64,000 nucleotides of DNA from Puccinia triticina (GCF_026914185.1 NC_070571.1:3782001-3846000), one strand, 5' to 3'. Positions 11,736 to 22,864 are shown, counted from the stretch's first letter. The notes: generated by a model from the letters alone, not told the origin. Made by a program: numbers and translations.

Positions 11736-13172
11736 TTGTGTAAGGTGATGGGTTTGGAGCGATTTGGCGGCCCAAGAAGTACCACTTTGTGGGTTGGGCA
11801 TACTTGAGGTAAAAACATCTTGCCCCATAGCTTCATTTGCCTCAGATGGCAACGCTGCTTTGCTGCCCATATAACGGGGCTTGGTTGATTGACTCAGAAA
11901 TGCACTGGTTCCCATTCTTGATGGGCCACTAAAGCCTGAGTGGTAAAAACCACCTTGAGGTTGCTGATGGTGTATCATTGTACCGCCTTGCACCTCCATT
12001 TGGAGCTGCATGATTTCCAGCTTGCTGCGCAGATTTGTGTTCTCAGATGTTTGCTGGTAAAGGTCCCTCTGGGCCTGATCTAGCTTGTCCTTTCCTTCTG
12101 AAGTTCGGCTTGCACTTGAGTGTGCTCGTCTTGCAGTCGGATAAGCTGGATATTGACACCATCTCATAAGCAAGCAATATCCTGTTCCAGTTGGTGGATC
12201 ATTGTGTGCACATCTTGCAACTGGATGGCATACAGATTGGTCATGTTTTGCTTGCGTTCTTGCTTGTCTCTAGCGTCACTGTTGAAGAAACTACACAAGT
12301 GATCTCTGAGCTGCTGTCCACGGGAATTTCTTGAGGGGAGGTTGGCAGTTGAAATTGGAGAATTATTCTGCCCTTGTGTTTGAGATTGGACTTGATGGAC
12401 GCCGGTATTTCCAGGTGTTGAATGTCTTGGATTAGTCTTGGCAGTCCTCTGAGTGTCCATTGGTTGAAAAGACGCATTCGGTGACAGATTGCTGGAAGTT
12501 TGAGATTCTTCCAAGCCCGGAATCAGACTCTCAAAAGATTTCTCAGGGTCTTGGAATTGATGGTCATTGTCACAATCATTGTCATCATTGGGTATAGGCG
12601 CACCCACTCTGTTCCTGAATGCAGATCAGTCATAGTGCATCAGTTTCACTAACTCACAAAGTTAAAAAAAAGGTTATTGAAGGAGGCTAACCTCTCATCA
12701 TCACTCTCCTCTTCACCCTCATCACCTCGGTTTAGCCTGTCGACAACGGTAATATTATGTGCACGTGCCTGGATATCAAGGTAGACGGCCTTAGCGTCAC
12801 ACACCCAATCCGGGGGTTAGTCTTGCCGGTTGGTTTCCGCTGCTTGTGCAAGCCTTTGAACTTGGTTTTCAAAGAATCAACCTCTCATAATGATCGTCTG
12901 TTTTGAGATGCATACGAGTTATATATTTCCTGGACCTTTGCCCACTCGTTAGCCCCCAAGGGCAGAACTTGTCGGACTGCATCAACCAGTGCAATCTGGT
13001 CAGCATTGCTATAGCCCTGAGATCCTGGGGTACGTCCACCGGTACGCTTTTGGCCGCTTGGATTCGAGCTTCTCTGGGTCTGGCTTTGACTTTGGCTTGG
13101 GGGTGGGTTAGTTGCTTGAACTTTGGGTGGGTTCACTCGAGTTGGAGTTCTTGCTGTGCTATTTTGCACCAT
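11733..13172 (-). pseudogene. Harbinger Myb/SANT-like DNA-binding protein, broken
   Basis: This is the second gene of the Harbinger element, read from 13172 downward. The N-terminal part is Pro/Gln/Ser-rich, then comes a Myb/SANT-like segment (YSNADQIALVDAV, LPLGANEWAKV, YNSYA). A further block near 12790-12890 contains KPTGKTNP. A candidate intron lies around 12610-12690. The C-terminus (11733-12300) is Gln-rich and predicted coiled coil. A stop codon and a frameshift near 12060-12170, and others near 12720-12880, break the reading frame. In Harbinger elements this protein binds transposon ends and escorts the transposase into the nucleus (family knowledge). Confidence 0.75.
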
Positions 13173-13615
13173 TGGTTCTCTTGATGCCGAAATGGATGGC
13201 AGAAGATCTGGGATGCTTAAAGACCTTCAAATATTTCTGGAGCACGGGTTCCCCCGTGGACCTACCAAACATCTGAAATCTGGGGGGTCAGATCTGAAAT
13301 TCCAGATCAACAGGAAGTCCTCCAGTAGGGGGTGAAGGAGTCGGGTTAGAGAAATACCCAGTTCATTTTCAGAACCAGAGCATCTTCTTTACCCTACCAA
13401 CTACAGGCCATGATCATCGGCCGTTGCCCTCTGCCAGTATGGGCCGGGCAGGGAGAGGCCAACCAAGCGCTGGGTCGTGACAAAAAGACATCCCGGGGTA
13501 TGTCAATTTCAAGGTTTTGTTTAAAGTTGGGTCTGGCTTTTACAGTTTGGTGTCAAGTTTAAAATAAAGTTACTACATAACAAAACCAGAAAATTTGAGG
13601 AAAGATCCAAGCATT

Positions 13616-13900
13616 GGAGGACTTCCAGTTGACTTCAAATAAATCTGGAATTCCAGATTTTGCAGGGGAATCTGGAATCTGGAACTCTGGACCCCTTCGG
13701 GGAGCTTTGGGGACCAAGATTTCACTGTGAAATCTGAAATCTGTTGGCTCAGATCTGGATTTCCAGATTGACAGGAAGTCCTCCATTGCAGGGAAATCTC
13801 TGTCCCCAAAGCTCCCCAAAGGGATCCAGAGTTGCAGATTCCAGATTCCCCTGTGAAATCTGGAATTCCAGATTTATTCAAAGTCAATGGGAAGTCCTCC
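13616..13900. mobile_element. Harbinger-type fold-back MITE (GGAGGACTTCC ends)
   Basis: Flanked by ATT (13613-13615 and 13901-13903; an internal copy is at 13785-13787). The left arm (13616-13720) and right arm (13790-13900) are near-complementary over more than 100 bp, so the strand can fold into one hairpin. An additional internal right end (GGAAGTCCTCC at 13774-13784) suggests nested or recombined copies. Ends and 3-bp duplication match the autonomous element at 9718-13323. Confidence 0.7.
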
Positions 13901-14239
13901 ATTATTCAAAACACAATATCTGGGAAAAATCTCTGATTGGCGATCTTGCCAGCCACCAAAGAGATATTGCGCGGAGATGCAGCTATTTTGCTGAATCTCA
14001 AGACCTGAAACAGAATCTCAACGCTTGCTCACTCTCTCTTGACACTCACAAGGGACTTCAAAAACACTGACCACAATATGAACAACCACTCTCACCTCGA
14101 TGGCCAACGGCTGGTCCGGATGATCCTCAGTCAACACACCTCCCAGCCTAACTCAATTCACTGCAAGCAGGCCCTTGACAAGCACTTTGGAACGGGCAAC
14201 TATGTATCATGTCACCACCTCCTCTTGATGGCTGATTGA

Positions 14240-14505
14240 GAACCATTGGCCATTGAGAGGATGTGTATTCCTCTCAATGACCGGTTCAACCGGCCATCAA
14301 GAGGGTGTGCACTCCTCTCAATCGCCGGTTCAATTGGCTATCAAGAGGTGTATTCCTCTCAATGACCAGTTCAACCGGCCATCAAGAGGGTATGTCCTCC
14401 TCTGCCATCAAGAGGGTCTTCTCAATGGCCGGTTCAATCAGCCATCAAGAGGATGTGTATTCTTCTCAATGACCTGTTTGGCCGGCCATCGAAAGGGTGA
14501 GAGGG
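14240..14505. repeat. Palindrome array, GACCGGTC family
   Basis: About six imperfect units of the type 'ctctcaatgaccggttcaaccggccatcaagagg' follow one another at roughly 45-bp spacing. Each unit is self-complementary. The family recurs at 23735-23765, 36415-36990, 37425-37565, 48176-49075 and 52090-52175. Confidence 0.8.
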
Positions 14506-14713
14506 GGCCGGTGTACATGCATATCTAGTTGTGCAGCCGAGCACCCTTGATCAGTAGAATCTGGATCTCAGTGTCACAGATCCAGATTCCGGGAATTTTT
14601 GGCTGCCTGGCTGTCATTGGGCAAGATCAGAATCTGCCCATGGGCACATTCTGATCTTGCAAGATTGAGATTTTGGCCCCCGCGCGGCCGGGCGGGCCAA
14701 TAAATTTGGAAGT

Positions 14714-15379
14714 CTAAATTAGTTTCTGGAGGGCTCCCACAATTGACGGGAAGTCATCCAGTCCAAAACTGGATGCAAGCAAACTGGAGGGTTGCTTCAT
14801 GAAAATACTGTTGCGCCTCTCATTGTAAATTGTGGATGGACGGCTCTCATAACAGAAGGGTTTACATTTCTGATGAGCATGTGTGAACAAGGTGCTTCCA
14901 ATGGGGAACATGACCTATTTCATTGGACAATTGCTGTGCTCGGAATGACGGTCTAGCAACATCCTGTATGTGTTGATTGAAAATGTCAGATTTTAGCGGG
15001 ATTCAAAGTAGACCCGTGCATGCCAGTTGCAAGGCAAGGCAAGCCGGCGTTCAACTCAAATGTTGAACGTCAACTTGCAGTCTCCCCGCAAAACTGGGTT
15101 ATGCAAAGTGACCTGCATGCACGCGCGGGTCTACTTTGAAACCCCCTTTTGCACTCGAAAGAATGTCTGGTGTCAGATGGATAAGGATTCCAATTTCCAC
15201 TCACCAGGCTGTCGCCCATTGCCACATGGATTATTTTGCCCGGCAGGAGGATCGTCTCGCCCATTGGAAGAGTTGCCCCCTGATTTCTGGTCGACGGCGC
15301 CGCGAAGGACAGGTGAAGCAACGTATAAGTGTAGGGTAACACCAAGGAAGACAGCCAAAAAAGGCAAGATAGAGCGCAT
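14714..15379 (-). CDS. Candidate small secreted protein (partial model)
   Basis: An ATG at 15379 opens MRSILPFLAVFLGVTLH..., a classical signal peptide with a hydrophobic core and a likely cleavage after about residue 20. The secreted part is short, Asn/Gly/Pro-rich, with one Cys (CGNGRQP). At about 15205 the frame meets GTGAGT, a good donor, so the first exon probably ends there. A second exon may lie below 14950 (after 'cacatacag') but the frame could not be joined with confidence. A TIR element (14998-15150) would sit inside the intron. No family is recognised. A spurious ORF is possible. Confidence 0.35.
14998..15150. mobile_element. Small TIR element (TTCAAAGTAGACCCG ends)
   Basis: Left end 'ggattcaaagtagacccgtg' and right end 'gcgggtctactttgaaaccc' are inverted copies, about 150 bp apart. 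The target duplication is unclear. Confidence 0.55.
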
Positions 15380-15739
15380 TTCAATTGATTGATGTTATGA
15401 GGTGGTTGAAGGTTTGACTGGCCAGATGGAAGATGGACCACTGAAGGAGTTGGTCTGTAATTTCCTGTGCAGTTGGAGACGGAACAGGACAAATAATCAA
15501 GTATTTAAATATCTCATATCATTTTTTGGTGCCTGATGAGTCATATCTCACCAGCCTTCACCAGCACATTGCAAATTGGGTATGTACATACATATTTCCA
15601 CGGCCAATGCCATTTTCATTGTGGAAGCTGTGCTGTGGAGTGCATAACTCACTGACCTTCAATATTGTGAGATTTCCAGGTGAGACCCTTGCCAACATCA
15701 CTCCCATCAAACTCAGAAAAATGTGGTCTGCTGCGTACT

Positions 15740-16180
15740 GCTAGTTCACATGCTGGGAAGCTGACCAACAGCCTGTGAGGATTTTGGGCTGCGGACAATC
15801 TGAGGTGTTGGTTCCCTGGCGGGTAACCGTCAAACGGCAGGGAAATACTTGTTGGCAGTCTGACGGGTGGGGGAGTGGGCGGCTAACAGTCAGGCTGACA
15901 GTCAGCCCGGCTTGGGTCAAGCCAGCATCAGACCGGCAGACGGGGGACGGATTGACCCAGGTAAAGCCACTGAGTGTCCTGCTGGCAGACCGGCGGTGGC
16001 TTGACCTACATAGGTCAGTCCGCCGTACATCTTGACCAAAAGAAGATTTGCGGACTGACCCTTGCGAGAGCCTGACAACGGGCTGCCCTGTATTCACACG
16101 GTAGCCCAACGTGTGCCCCTTTGGCGTCGGGTTGTCAGTCCAAGGGAGCCAAAATCACTCTTGTGGTGTAATAGAGCCTG
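15740..16180. repeat. Repetitive 'gtcagcctgac' region
   Basis: Many overlapping inverted words (ctgacagtcagcc, gaccggcag, cggactgacc) occur within 300 bp. It looks like a decayed structured repeat. I could not define ends. Confidence 0.35.
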
Positions 16181-16251
16181 ACAATGAGAGAATGTACAGC
16201 ACTTTTGGAAAAGGATGTTGCTGGCTCCCAAAAACCAAAAATGAGAGCCTG

Positions 16252-17194
16252 TGTGAGCCTGTGTCTCTTATGTGACAGCAGGACACAAGAAAAATGGGTG
16301 GGCACTGCTTGGATTTCTTGGAATAAAGCAATAACAAACAGTAAGAGAGAGAGAGATAGAAGGAAAAAGATGATCTGAGTTATGATAATCAAGGTTCTTT
16401 TGACCTGTAGGTTCCACTAGCAATGCTACTCCTTAAGGGAGTGCTGCCAAGCTGTGCCTGAGATTGCAACAGCCTCTTCTCACAATGGAAACGTGGAAGG
16501 TACCTGAATTAGACAAGTCTAATCAGCCACAATTTTTTAGACTTCTCTCTGGATAGTCAAAGTTCTTTAAAGGTAAACCTATCTAGTTTTTTACTGACAA
16601 AAACCACAAAAAAAGAAGGATATGAAGAGGTTTGATCCTTGAGAGTAGATGTCTAGAGGTATATGTACCTGTGATCAAAGAGGAGAGAAGCAAAAAAAGA
16701 GAGGAAAGAAAGCAGTCAAAAAGACAGAGAGGAACTCCTCTGAGATAAGCAAGGGTCAATGAAAAGGGTACTAACTGTCAATATTCCTTTGGGTAATACT
16801 GGGAGTGTAGTGGCCTTGTTCTGGTGATCCTGGGTTGGCTGGAGGTATGGTTCTGGTCTGCTGAAGTCTGTGGATCCTCCTGCTGCATGGGGGATCCTGA
16901 CTTCGAAAATTTTCAAAGTTGGATGACATAATCACACATGTATATGTGGTTTGGAGCTCTCAGGCACGACTACACGGCGCCACTGCGCATGTGTGTCACA
17001 AACCACAAACTCTATGAAGGGGTAGAGATATTGGAAAGTGATCAGTGAACACTACGGTCAAAATTGCATGAGAAATCAGAATCTGAAGTCAAAACAACAT
17101 TATGTCTTAAGTTTAAAACAATATAAACACATTTAGGTACAAAATGGAGATAAAAGGCAGTTTTAGGTCAGCTGTGTTGACTCTAAGGCTGACA
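16252..17194 (-). mobile_element. Solo LTR, TGTCAGCC...TCACA family, copy 1
   Basis: Minus-strand LTR starting TGTCAGCCTTAGAGTC and ending CAGGCTCACA, 943 bp, flanked by perfect 5-bp repeats GCCTG (16247-16251 and 17195-17199). No internal region remains, so the element was reduced by LTR-LTR recombination. It interrupts the left arm of the H4-carrying element and is therefore younger than it. Confidence 0.85.
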
Positions 17195-17459
17195 GCCTGC
17201 AGGTTGCGCATGCGCCTGCATCTGAACTGTGAGGCTGCAGATATTGGACACTGTTTGCAATCCTGAAAATCCAGCTCCGGCCAGCTCCCATACGCAAATG
17301 AGCCTGGCTGCCTACTGGCTTTGCTTTATGGCAGGTACCCCCCCCCATTCCCCCCACGCGCTGCCACTAACCATCCAAATAATCATCCTCAACCAATTCC
17401 TGAAGCCTACCCAATTCCAAAAACCGTAACACACCATGAAACCCTTCAACCCTCCCAAA

Positions 17460-17882
17460 ATGTCCGGACATGGTACAAGCGGCAGCAAAGGACTGGGAAA
17501 GGGTGGTGCCAAACGTGAGTTATCCGCACTCCTTCCTTGCAATCACCAAATCCTCCTGACTGGTCATCACCCTTTTCAATAATTGCAGGCTTGCTCAAAG
17601 AGGAGGTTTCAAACGGATCTCCGGTCTGATCTACGAGGAGACTTGAGGAGTTCTTGAAGTCAGTGGATCCCCCTATTTCTTGAACTCACAGCGGCAATTC
17701 CATGGTTCTTCATGCAGAACAGGCTAGCTGATCTTTACACCACTACGCAGATCTTCCTGGAGAATGTCATCAGGGACTTTGTCACTTGCACTGAGCATGC
17801 CAAGCGGAAAACAGTCACTTCGCTCAACTTTGTTTACGTCCTCAAACAACAGGCTCAAACACTCTATGTATTTGGAGCTTAA
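17460..17882 (+). pseudogene. Histone H4 pseudogene with introns, one exon lost
   Basis: Exon at 17460-17514 reads MSGHGTSGSKGLGKGGAK. An intron (GTGAGT at 17515, AG at 17588) is followed by LAQRGGFKRISGLIYEET, then TGA where H4 has Arg (CGA>TGA), then GVLE. A second intron (17659-17750) leads to [22 protein letters not shown] and LYVFGA, ending TAA at 17882. These match H4 alpha-helices in order. The segment for the 19-20 residues of the N-terminal tail end and helix 1 (around HRKVLRDN) is missing, and the phases around the gap fit loss of a whole exon. Because introns remain, it arose by DNA duplication, not retroposition. Confidence 0.85.
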
Positions 17883-18640
17883 ACACTTGTTTCCCCAACT
17901 TTCTTCCTTAAAGCTCCTCACATAAGTTTGTAGTTCTTTGCCTCCACCATCACAGTTGTATGATTTCCATAAGCCTTTGCTCTAAGCCCTCGAATTATTA
18001 ATGTATGCACAAGGATGCCTTCATTCAAGCATCAATGGTGCTCAGTACACTATTGTGTTCATGGTTGAGTCTTTCTGGGAGGAGTAGCAAGCGTAAGCTG
18101 GCTGAATCTCCTCAATTGTTTTACATACGCTTTCAAATGCTGGGAAGTGCCACTAGTTGAGAGGCTATAGTCAAGGGACACCCGGCCCAGTTTCCAAAAT
18201 TGGAGAACGGGTGCGGAATTGAGACAACATTGCTATTGATGGCTGGTCAGGTCGGGCTGAAAGTTCCGACAAGCGATGGCAGAGACTTTGAAATTCATGT
18301 CTGGCCAATATGATTAACACCTGCTTTTGAGGCTACCAAGTGGATGATTGTCTCATCCATCATTTGTCTCATCATTCCGATCCGAGATTGTTGCTTGTAA
18401 CACATGTATCAATTACCCTGATCACATTCAATAATACATTCAAAAGAAAACAAAACAAGAACTTCAACATGGCTGATATCTGAACAAATGATTATGTAGT
18501 TGGAAAAAAAGCCATGTGCAACATAAGTAATGTTCCATAAGTCAGGTACAGAATTAAGAATCAATCATGAAACAAACCACGACAAGGTAAAACTCAAAGT
18601 CCAGATGATTGAACCCAATAATAAAGCTTAGAAAACTATC
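17883..18640. other. No gene seen; spacer of the H4-carrying element
   Basis: AT-rich sequence between the H4 copy and the right inverted arm, without recognisable coding content. Confidence 0.4.
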
Positions 18641-19560
18641 ATCTAGAGATATTGCCGGCTTGGGTCCATGGCGACAGCAAGGTTTGGATTGGGTATCTGA
18701 TTTGAGTTGGCAACAGGAATCGGTCGAGAATTTGGATTTGGTTGGTTGGTGGCAGCGGGTGGGGGGAATGGGGGGGTTCCTGGCAGAAAGCAAAGCCAGT
18801 AGGCAGCCAGGCTCATTTGCGTATGGGAGCCTGCCGGAGCTGGATTTTCAGGATTGCAAACAGTGTCCAATATCTGCAGCCTCACAGTTCAGATGCAGGC
18901 GCATGCACAACCTGCAGGCTGCAGGCTCTCATTTTTGGTTTTTGGGAGCCAGCGACATCCTTTTCCAAAAGTGCTGTATTTCAAGAGAAATGAACAACAA
19001 GAATGAATGAGAAAATACAGCAAGTGAGGAAACACAAGCTCTATATATACATGCTATTATGTAGTATGTATGTAATAGGATAGCGCTGTCAAGTCAAGGA
19101 AAAAAAAAAGAAACATGGGAAAGTCCCATGTCTACGGTAATTCATGATAGAATGACTTACCCTGGACATGTAGGATGTAAGATGTAACGTACTGGTACAT
19201 TACGTAGCAGACTACAACACCTTGGAGTCTCAGATCACAGAACAACAGGCAATAACGTAATGAGCCATTCTGAAACTTTGCCCAACTCCTCAGACAACGC
19301 GCCATCTTTGTCTGGACCAGCTCAGCCTTGCAACCAGCGGGCCCTTTTGAGCATCTCCAACGGGTGGATTTGTTTGCCTTTAGCAGCCTGCAAGCGGATG
19401 TCCCAAGCTGTCACTAATGTGTTACAGCAGTCCGTATTACGGACTGTTGATTTGGGCGGGGGTGCCACGCTGCCAATGCAGACCCAAGCTGCCAAAGAAA
19501 GCAGCCAAGGGCGGCTTTGATTGACAGCCTCTCATTTTGGCAGCTCTCTCAGCAGCGAGC

Positions 19561-19618
19561 TTAACTAAGCCTCTCCGAGGAGGCGCAAAGCGTCTCCAAA
19601 GGAGAGGCTTAGGACTAA
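19561..19618. repeat. Small fold-back repeat, AAGCCTCTC family
   Basis: 'ttaactaagcctctcc' and 'ggagaggcttaggactaa' are inverted ends about 58 bp apart with GC-rich hairpins between. Related copies are at 49747-49822 and 63332-63415. Confidence 0.6.
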
Positions 19619-20674
19619 AGTCAGATTCTTGGCCTGAGGCTGACAAGGCTTTTTGAAGAAAATGAGCAATTTTGTATTTACATTTATTTTATGATTAGCT
19701 CTACGGTTTTACTCCAAATCCCAGCTGACCATGTTGTAGCCCTTGATCTCAGCTATCTTGTACATATTTTTTCAATTATTCATAACAAAAATTGGCTGCT
19801 CAGCAGCCATTCTTGCCAGGACTATTTCTGAGCAATGTGATGGACCCATCGGGCCACTTGCTGGTCAAGATTGGACAGGTTCTCACAATTTGGGCTCACC
19901 AGACCTCCCAAGGCAGCTTTTTTACATCACAATTACTTCCAAGGGATGAGGATACAACTTTGATGGGATACATGGTAACATGTACAACAAGAAGCTGATT
20001 CTAATGGTACTGGAGGCTGTGAAGAAATCCGAGGGGTATGCGGTGATATGTGGATTAGAAGGATTTTTTGGCCATTTGGCTGGGCAGCCTCAGGCCAAAT
20101 GTTGGACATTAGGCACAAGTCCCTCCCGCAAGCGGGAGGGTGCTCGCGCACTGCGAGCAATGGTGAAAGGCTGCGCTGCGCTACAAAAAGCGCCCGTTTT
20201 AGCGCAGCGCAGCAGGTGCCCGCTACATGCCCGCCCCTAAAAGCTGTAGTGTAGCGATAAACCGCTGCGCTACGGCTAAATGTAGCTCACTTGCGCTATT
20301 TTCCCAGGTGAAAAAGCGCAAGTGCAGCGGGAAAAGCTGCGCTTTTGAGCTAATATAGCGCAGCGCAGCTGAAAAAAGCTTCTTGGCGCTAAAGTTGCGC
20401 TACATGCGCTTTTCTGCTATGAAAGCGCAATAGCGCAGCAGCTCTGATTTGTTTTGCTGTGGGCAGCATAGCCCACAGTCGAGGTCTTGGATGTGATGGA
20501 TCCCAAGACCTCTGCTGTGCGCTGCGAGAGACTCCAGAGAGGGTGGCCGCTGGCTTTGCTGCTGCAAATACCCCGCTGTGGTTTGGTCCCTCAAGTTCTA
20601 CTTCCCTCCCCTTCCTCAGTCTATCACCCCCATCATCTGTGTTTTAAATTTTTTGCTTCTCAATTGTTTTAGTT

Positions 20675-20985
20675 ATGGCTGCCAAAGACAATGACCCCAG
20701 ACAATCAACCCCTCCAAACAATCCCGACCTTGCCAGTGATCAACATCAATCAAACCGCAGAGAATCTTCCCGTATGCGCACCCTAATTACTCACCCTGGC
20801 TTTATACGCACACAAAGCAACTCTTTCCGAGCCCTTGTCCCTCATGCAGCCAACCCCAAGCAAACTTTTCAACCTCCAGCCGTCGAAGAGGGTAATGAAA
20901 GAACCTCAGATATTGAGGATGTTCCCAACCAAGCCAGTTCACCAAAAAAGGCCCCGCGCAAAAGAGCAGGGGAAGTTGAAAATGT
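20675..20985 (+). pseudogene. hAT transposase first exon remnant
   Basis: MAAKDNDPRQSTPPN...ESSRMRTLITHPGF parallels the N-terminus of the hAT gene at 9142 (RQSTPPN...QSSRLRTPLARPGF). The exon ends at a plausible donor (GTAAGC at 20982). No BED, catalytic or dimerisation parts follow, so only the first exon survives. Confidence 0.7.
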
Positions 20986-21213
20986 AAGCTTTTTCATTTT
21001 TTCCTTAATTTTCTGGCAGGTTATAACTTCACCTGAATTTCCTGCTTTGACCGGCTGGTTTTTTTTTTTGACACTTTTTTTACATCATTTTAGGGCACAC
21101 CTGGACTCAAGCAGGTGGCTAGTTGCACCGGTGTAATAACCCCAAATTTGGTGAGGCCGCAAAGGCAAATCAAGGAACATCAAAATAGATTATTGGGATG
21201 ACTAGCTTGTTTA

Positions 21214-21374
21214 GGCCCCGTTTGGCTGCTGCGTTATAAGTCATAAATGGTCGAATTTATGACGCGCGACCCCCGGGGGTTTCAACATTTTGGTGGTAAC
21301 GTGGGGCAAACTTTGGGTCACGGCGTCATAAATTCAACCATTTATGACGTATAACACAGCAGCCAAACAGGGCC
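21214..21374. mobile_element. PIF/Harbinger-type MITE (GGCCCCGTTTGGCTGC)
   Basis: 161 bp; ends GGCCCCGTTTGGCTGCTG and its inverse; TTA on both sides (21211-21213, 21375-21377). Nested in the deleted hAT element. A close relative is at 62123-62283. Confidence 0.85.
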
Positions 21375-21797
21375 TTAATATCTCCCCCACTACAAATTTC
21401 TTCCTTTTTCTCGATACTACCAGATCAACCATTAAAAACAAATAAAAAAGCTGCTTCCTCCCTTCCCCCAAAAAAGAAGCGCAAAAAAGTGCTATAAAAT
21501 AGTGTAGCGTGCTGTTTAAAAACTACTTCCTCCCCTCCCCCAAAAAAAGCGCAAAGGAGCGCTATAAAAGCGCTATTTATAGCGGCAGCGCAGCGCTTTT
21601 GCACTTTTTTATGGCTACAAATAGCGGCTAAAAAAAAGAAAAGCTACAAGCTTGCACCAAAAAGCGCAAGCGTAGCCCAAAAACGCTATGAAATAGCGCA
21701 GCGCATCCGGGTCAAAAAGCGCTGCGCTATGCGCTATGCGCTACGCTGCGCTATCTGCAGCGCAGCGCTTTCACCATTGCCACAAGCACAGGGAGTA

Positions 21798-22495
21798 AGG
21801 CTGTGACCCGGGGTTTGGGATGGGGCATGAGGGTCATCCTGAACCCCAGACCCCAGATATGCCCCGGGGGACCCTGAAGCCCTGGGTCATGGCAAATTTT
21901 TTTTCTTGCCAGTAAAATGATGTGGGCATCATCCCCGACAGAAGAGTTATCCCATCCTGTTGCAAATGACACGCAAATTCCTCTTGGTCGCTGCTTCCAA
22001 GCGTGTATGTATTCTCAAAAGGCCAACAAATTCTCTCCTGGCAGTAATCCATGCTCAAACCAAAAAGCGTTTAGCATCTCTTGTTTCTCAAGGGGTGGTA
22101 GTGTACCAAGCTTTTGATGGCCCCTTCCAATCCCCTTTCCTTTGTTGTTAACTTCTACACCCATTTCCTGGGGGTTCTAGCTTGCGCGTCTCAGCTCTAT
22201 TTTTCTCTCAGTCCACCCATTTGATTGGGGTTCTTGCTTGTGCTCAACTTGTTTCTCTTGCTTGGCAGCTCATTTTTTCCCTCAAGCTCTAACTAAAACC
22301 AACTTTTACATACATATCATGGCCACTGGAATGACAAAAAAAACATAAAATCCCAAAAAAGACATCACATCCCCCCAGGTAATCCCCCCTTTGCAAAAAA
22401 AAACATGTGCCCCGGGGTTCGGGGCATTTTCAAAGCCAATCCCAATGCCCCGGACCCCGGGTCATGCCCCAAACCACGCTTTTGGGTCACAGCCT
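21798..22495. mobile_element. TA-flanked TIR element (AGGCTGTGACCC ends)
   Basis: 698 bp with inverted ends starting AGGCTGTGACCC, TA on both sides (21796-21797, 22496-22497). Removing it rejoins the fold-back repeat. TA suggests Tc1/mariner-type mobilisation, although a PIF-type TWA reading cannot be excluded. No transposase is inside. Confidence 0.7.
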
Positions 22496-22864
22496 TAACA
22501 GGGAGGGACTTGTGTTAAGTTCGAGCTCCGCTGGTGTTGAGGGACACCAGGGACTGAAACTTAGGGGCTACTGGTGCTCACGGGCAGAGGGCTTGACAGT
22601 GAAGATATTGCTTAGATTCAGTGAGGGAAGGAAGACTCAGTGAGAAGCTGGTAGACAGTAGTGATGGGCTGCTTGGTAGAAGCATATCTACATACAAGCA
22701 TACAAAGACTACTAAACAGGATTCGCTACTTTAACAGCTGGAGGCCGACTTTAACAGCTGGAGGCCAAAAACGACCTCCGGCCCGCCAAAGTTGGACTCA
22801 AGCCGCGCAACAGCGGCTCCGTTGGAGATGCTCTTCGTTGGGCCATCAATGACTGGTCATGAGT

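Larger units (their letters stand above)
9718..13323 (+). mobile_element. Complete two-gene PIF/Harbinger transposon
   Basis: The 3,606-bp element has inverted ends beginning GGAGGACTTCC and is flanked by AGT on both sides (9715-9717 and 13324-13326). A 3-bp duplication fits PIF/Harbinger. It contains a DDE transposase on the plus strand and a Myb/SANT gene on the minus strand, converging toward each other; this two-gene set is the established hallmark of autonomous Harbinger elements. Both ends are rich in 'tccagat/atctgga' words. Small relatives with the same ends lie at 13616-13900 and 51522-51641. Both genes are broken, so this copy could move only with help in trans. Confidence 0.8.
16184..18985. 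mobile_element. Inverted-arm element carrying a histone H4 copy
   Basis: The left arm (from about 16190 'acagcacttttggaaaagga', skipping a solo LTR, to about 17430) is the reverse complement of 18640-18985, with shared segments such as 'caatcctgaaaatccagctc' and 'tacgcaaatgagcctggctg'. Between the arms lies a histone H4-like gene fragment. Long inverted arms around a captured host gene resemble a Pack-MULE, but I found no target duplication, so an inverted duplication of host DNA is an alternative. Confidence 0.5.
20158..21776 (+). mobile_element. hAT-derived element, deleted
   Basis: The inverted ends begin CAATGGTGAAAG and continue into GCGCTGCGCTA repeats, the same plan as the TAGCG hAT family. 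Inside is a first exon homologous to the N-terminus of the transposase at 9142. Flanks CTGCGAG and CCACAAG match at 4 of 7 positions, the rest being transitions, so a 7-bp duplication is possible but not established. Length is 1.62 kb. It is non-autonomous. Confidence 0.65.
20103..22521. repeat. Fold-back repeat (CAAGTCCCTCC family) split by two inserts
   Basis: Left part 20103-20157 (cacaagtccctcccgcaagc), middle 21777-21797, right part 22496-22521 (gggagggacttgtgttaag). Joined, the pieces give about 100 bp that matches the uninterrupted copy at 50391-50477, so the inserts are later. Confidence 0.65.
19349..22833. mobile_element. Outer TIR element (GAGCATCTCCAACGG ends) with nested inserts
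   Basis: GAGCATCTCCAACGG at 19349 and its inverse CCGTTGGAGATGCTC ending at 22833. The span holds two fold-back repeats, one hAT-derived element (20158-21776), a PIF-type MITE (21214-21374) and a TA-flanked element (21798-22495). The target duplication is unclear, so the pairing of these ends is an inference from sequence symmetry. Confidence 0.5.
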
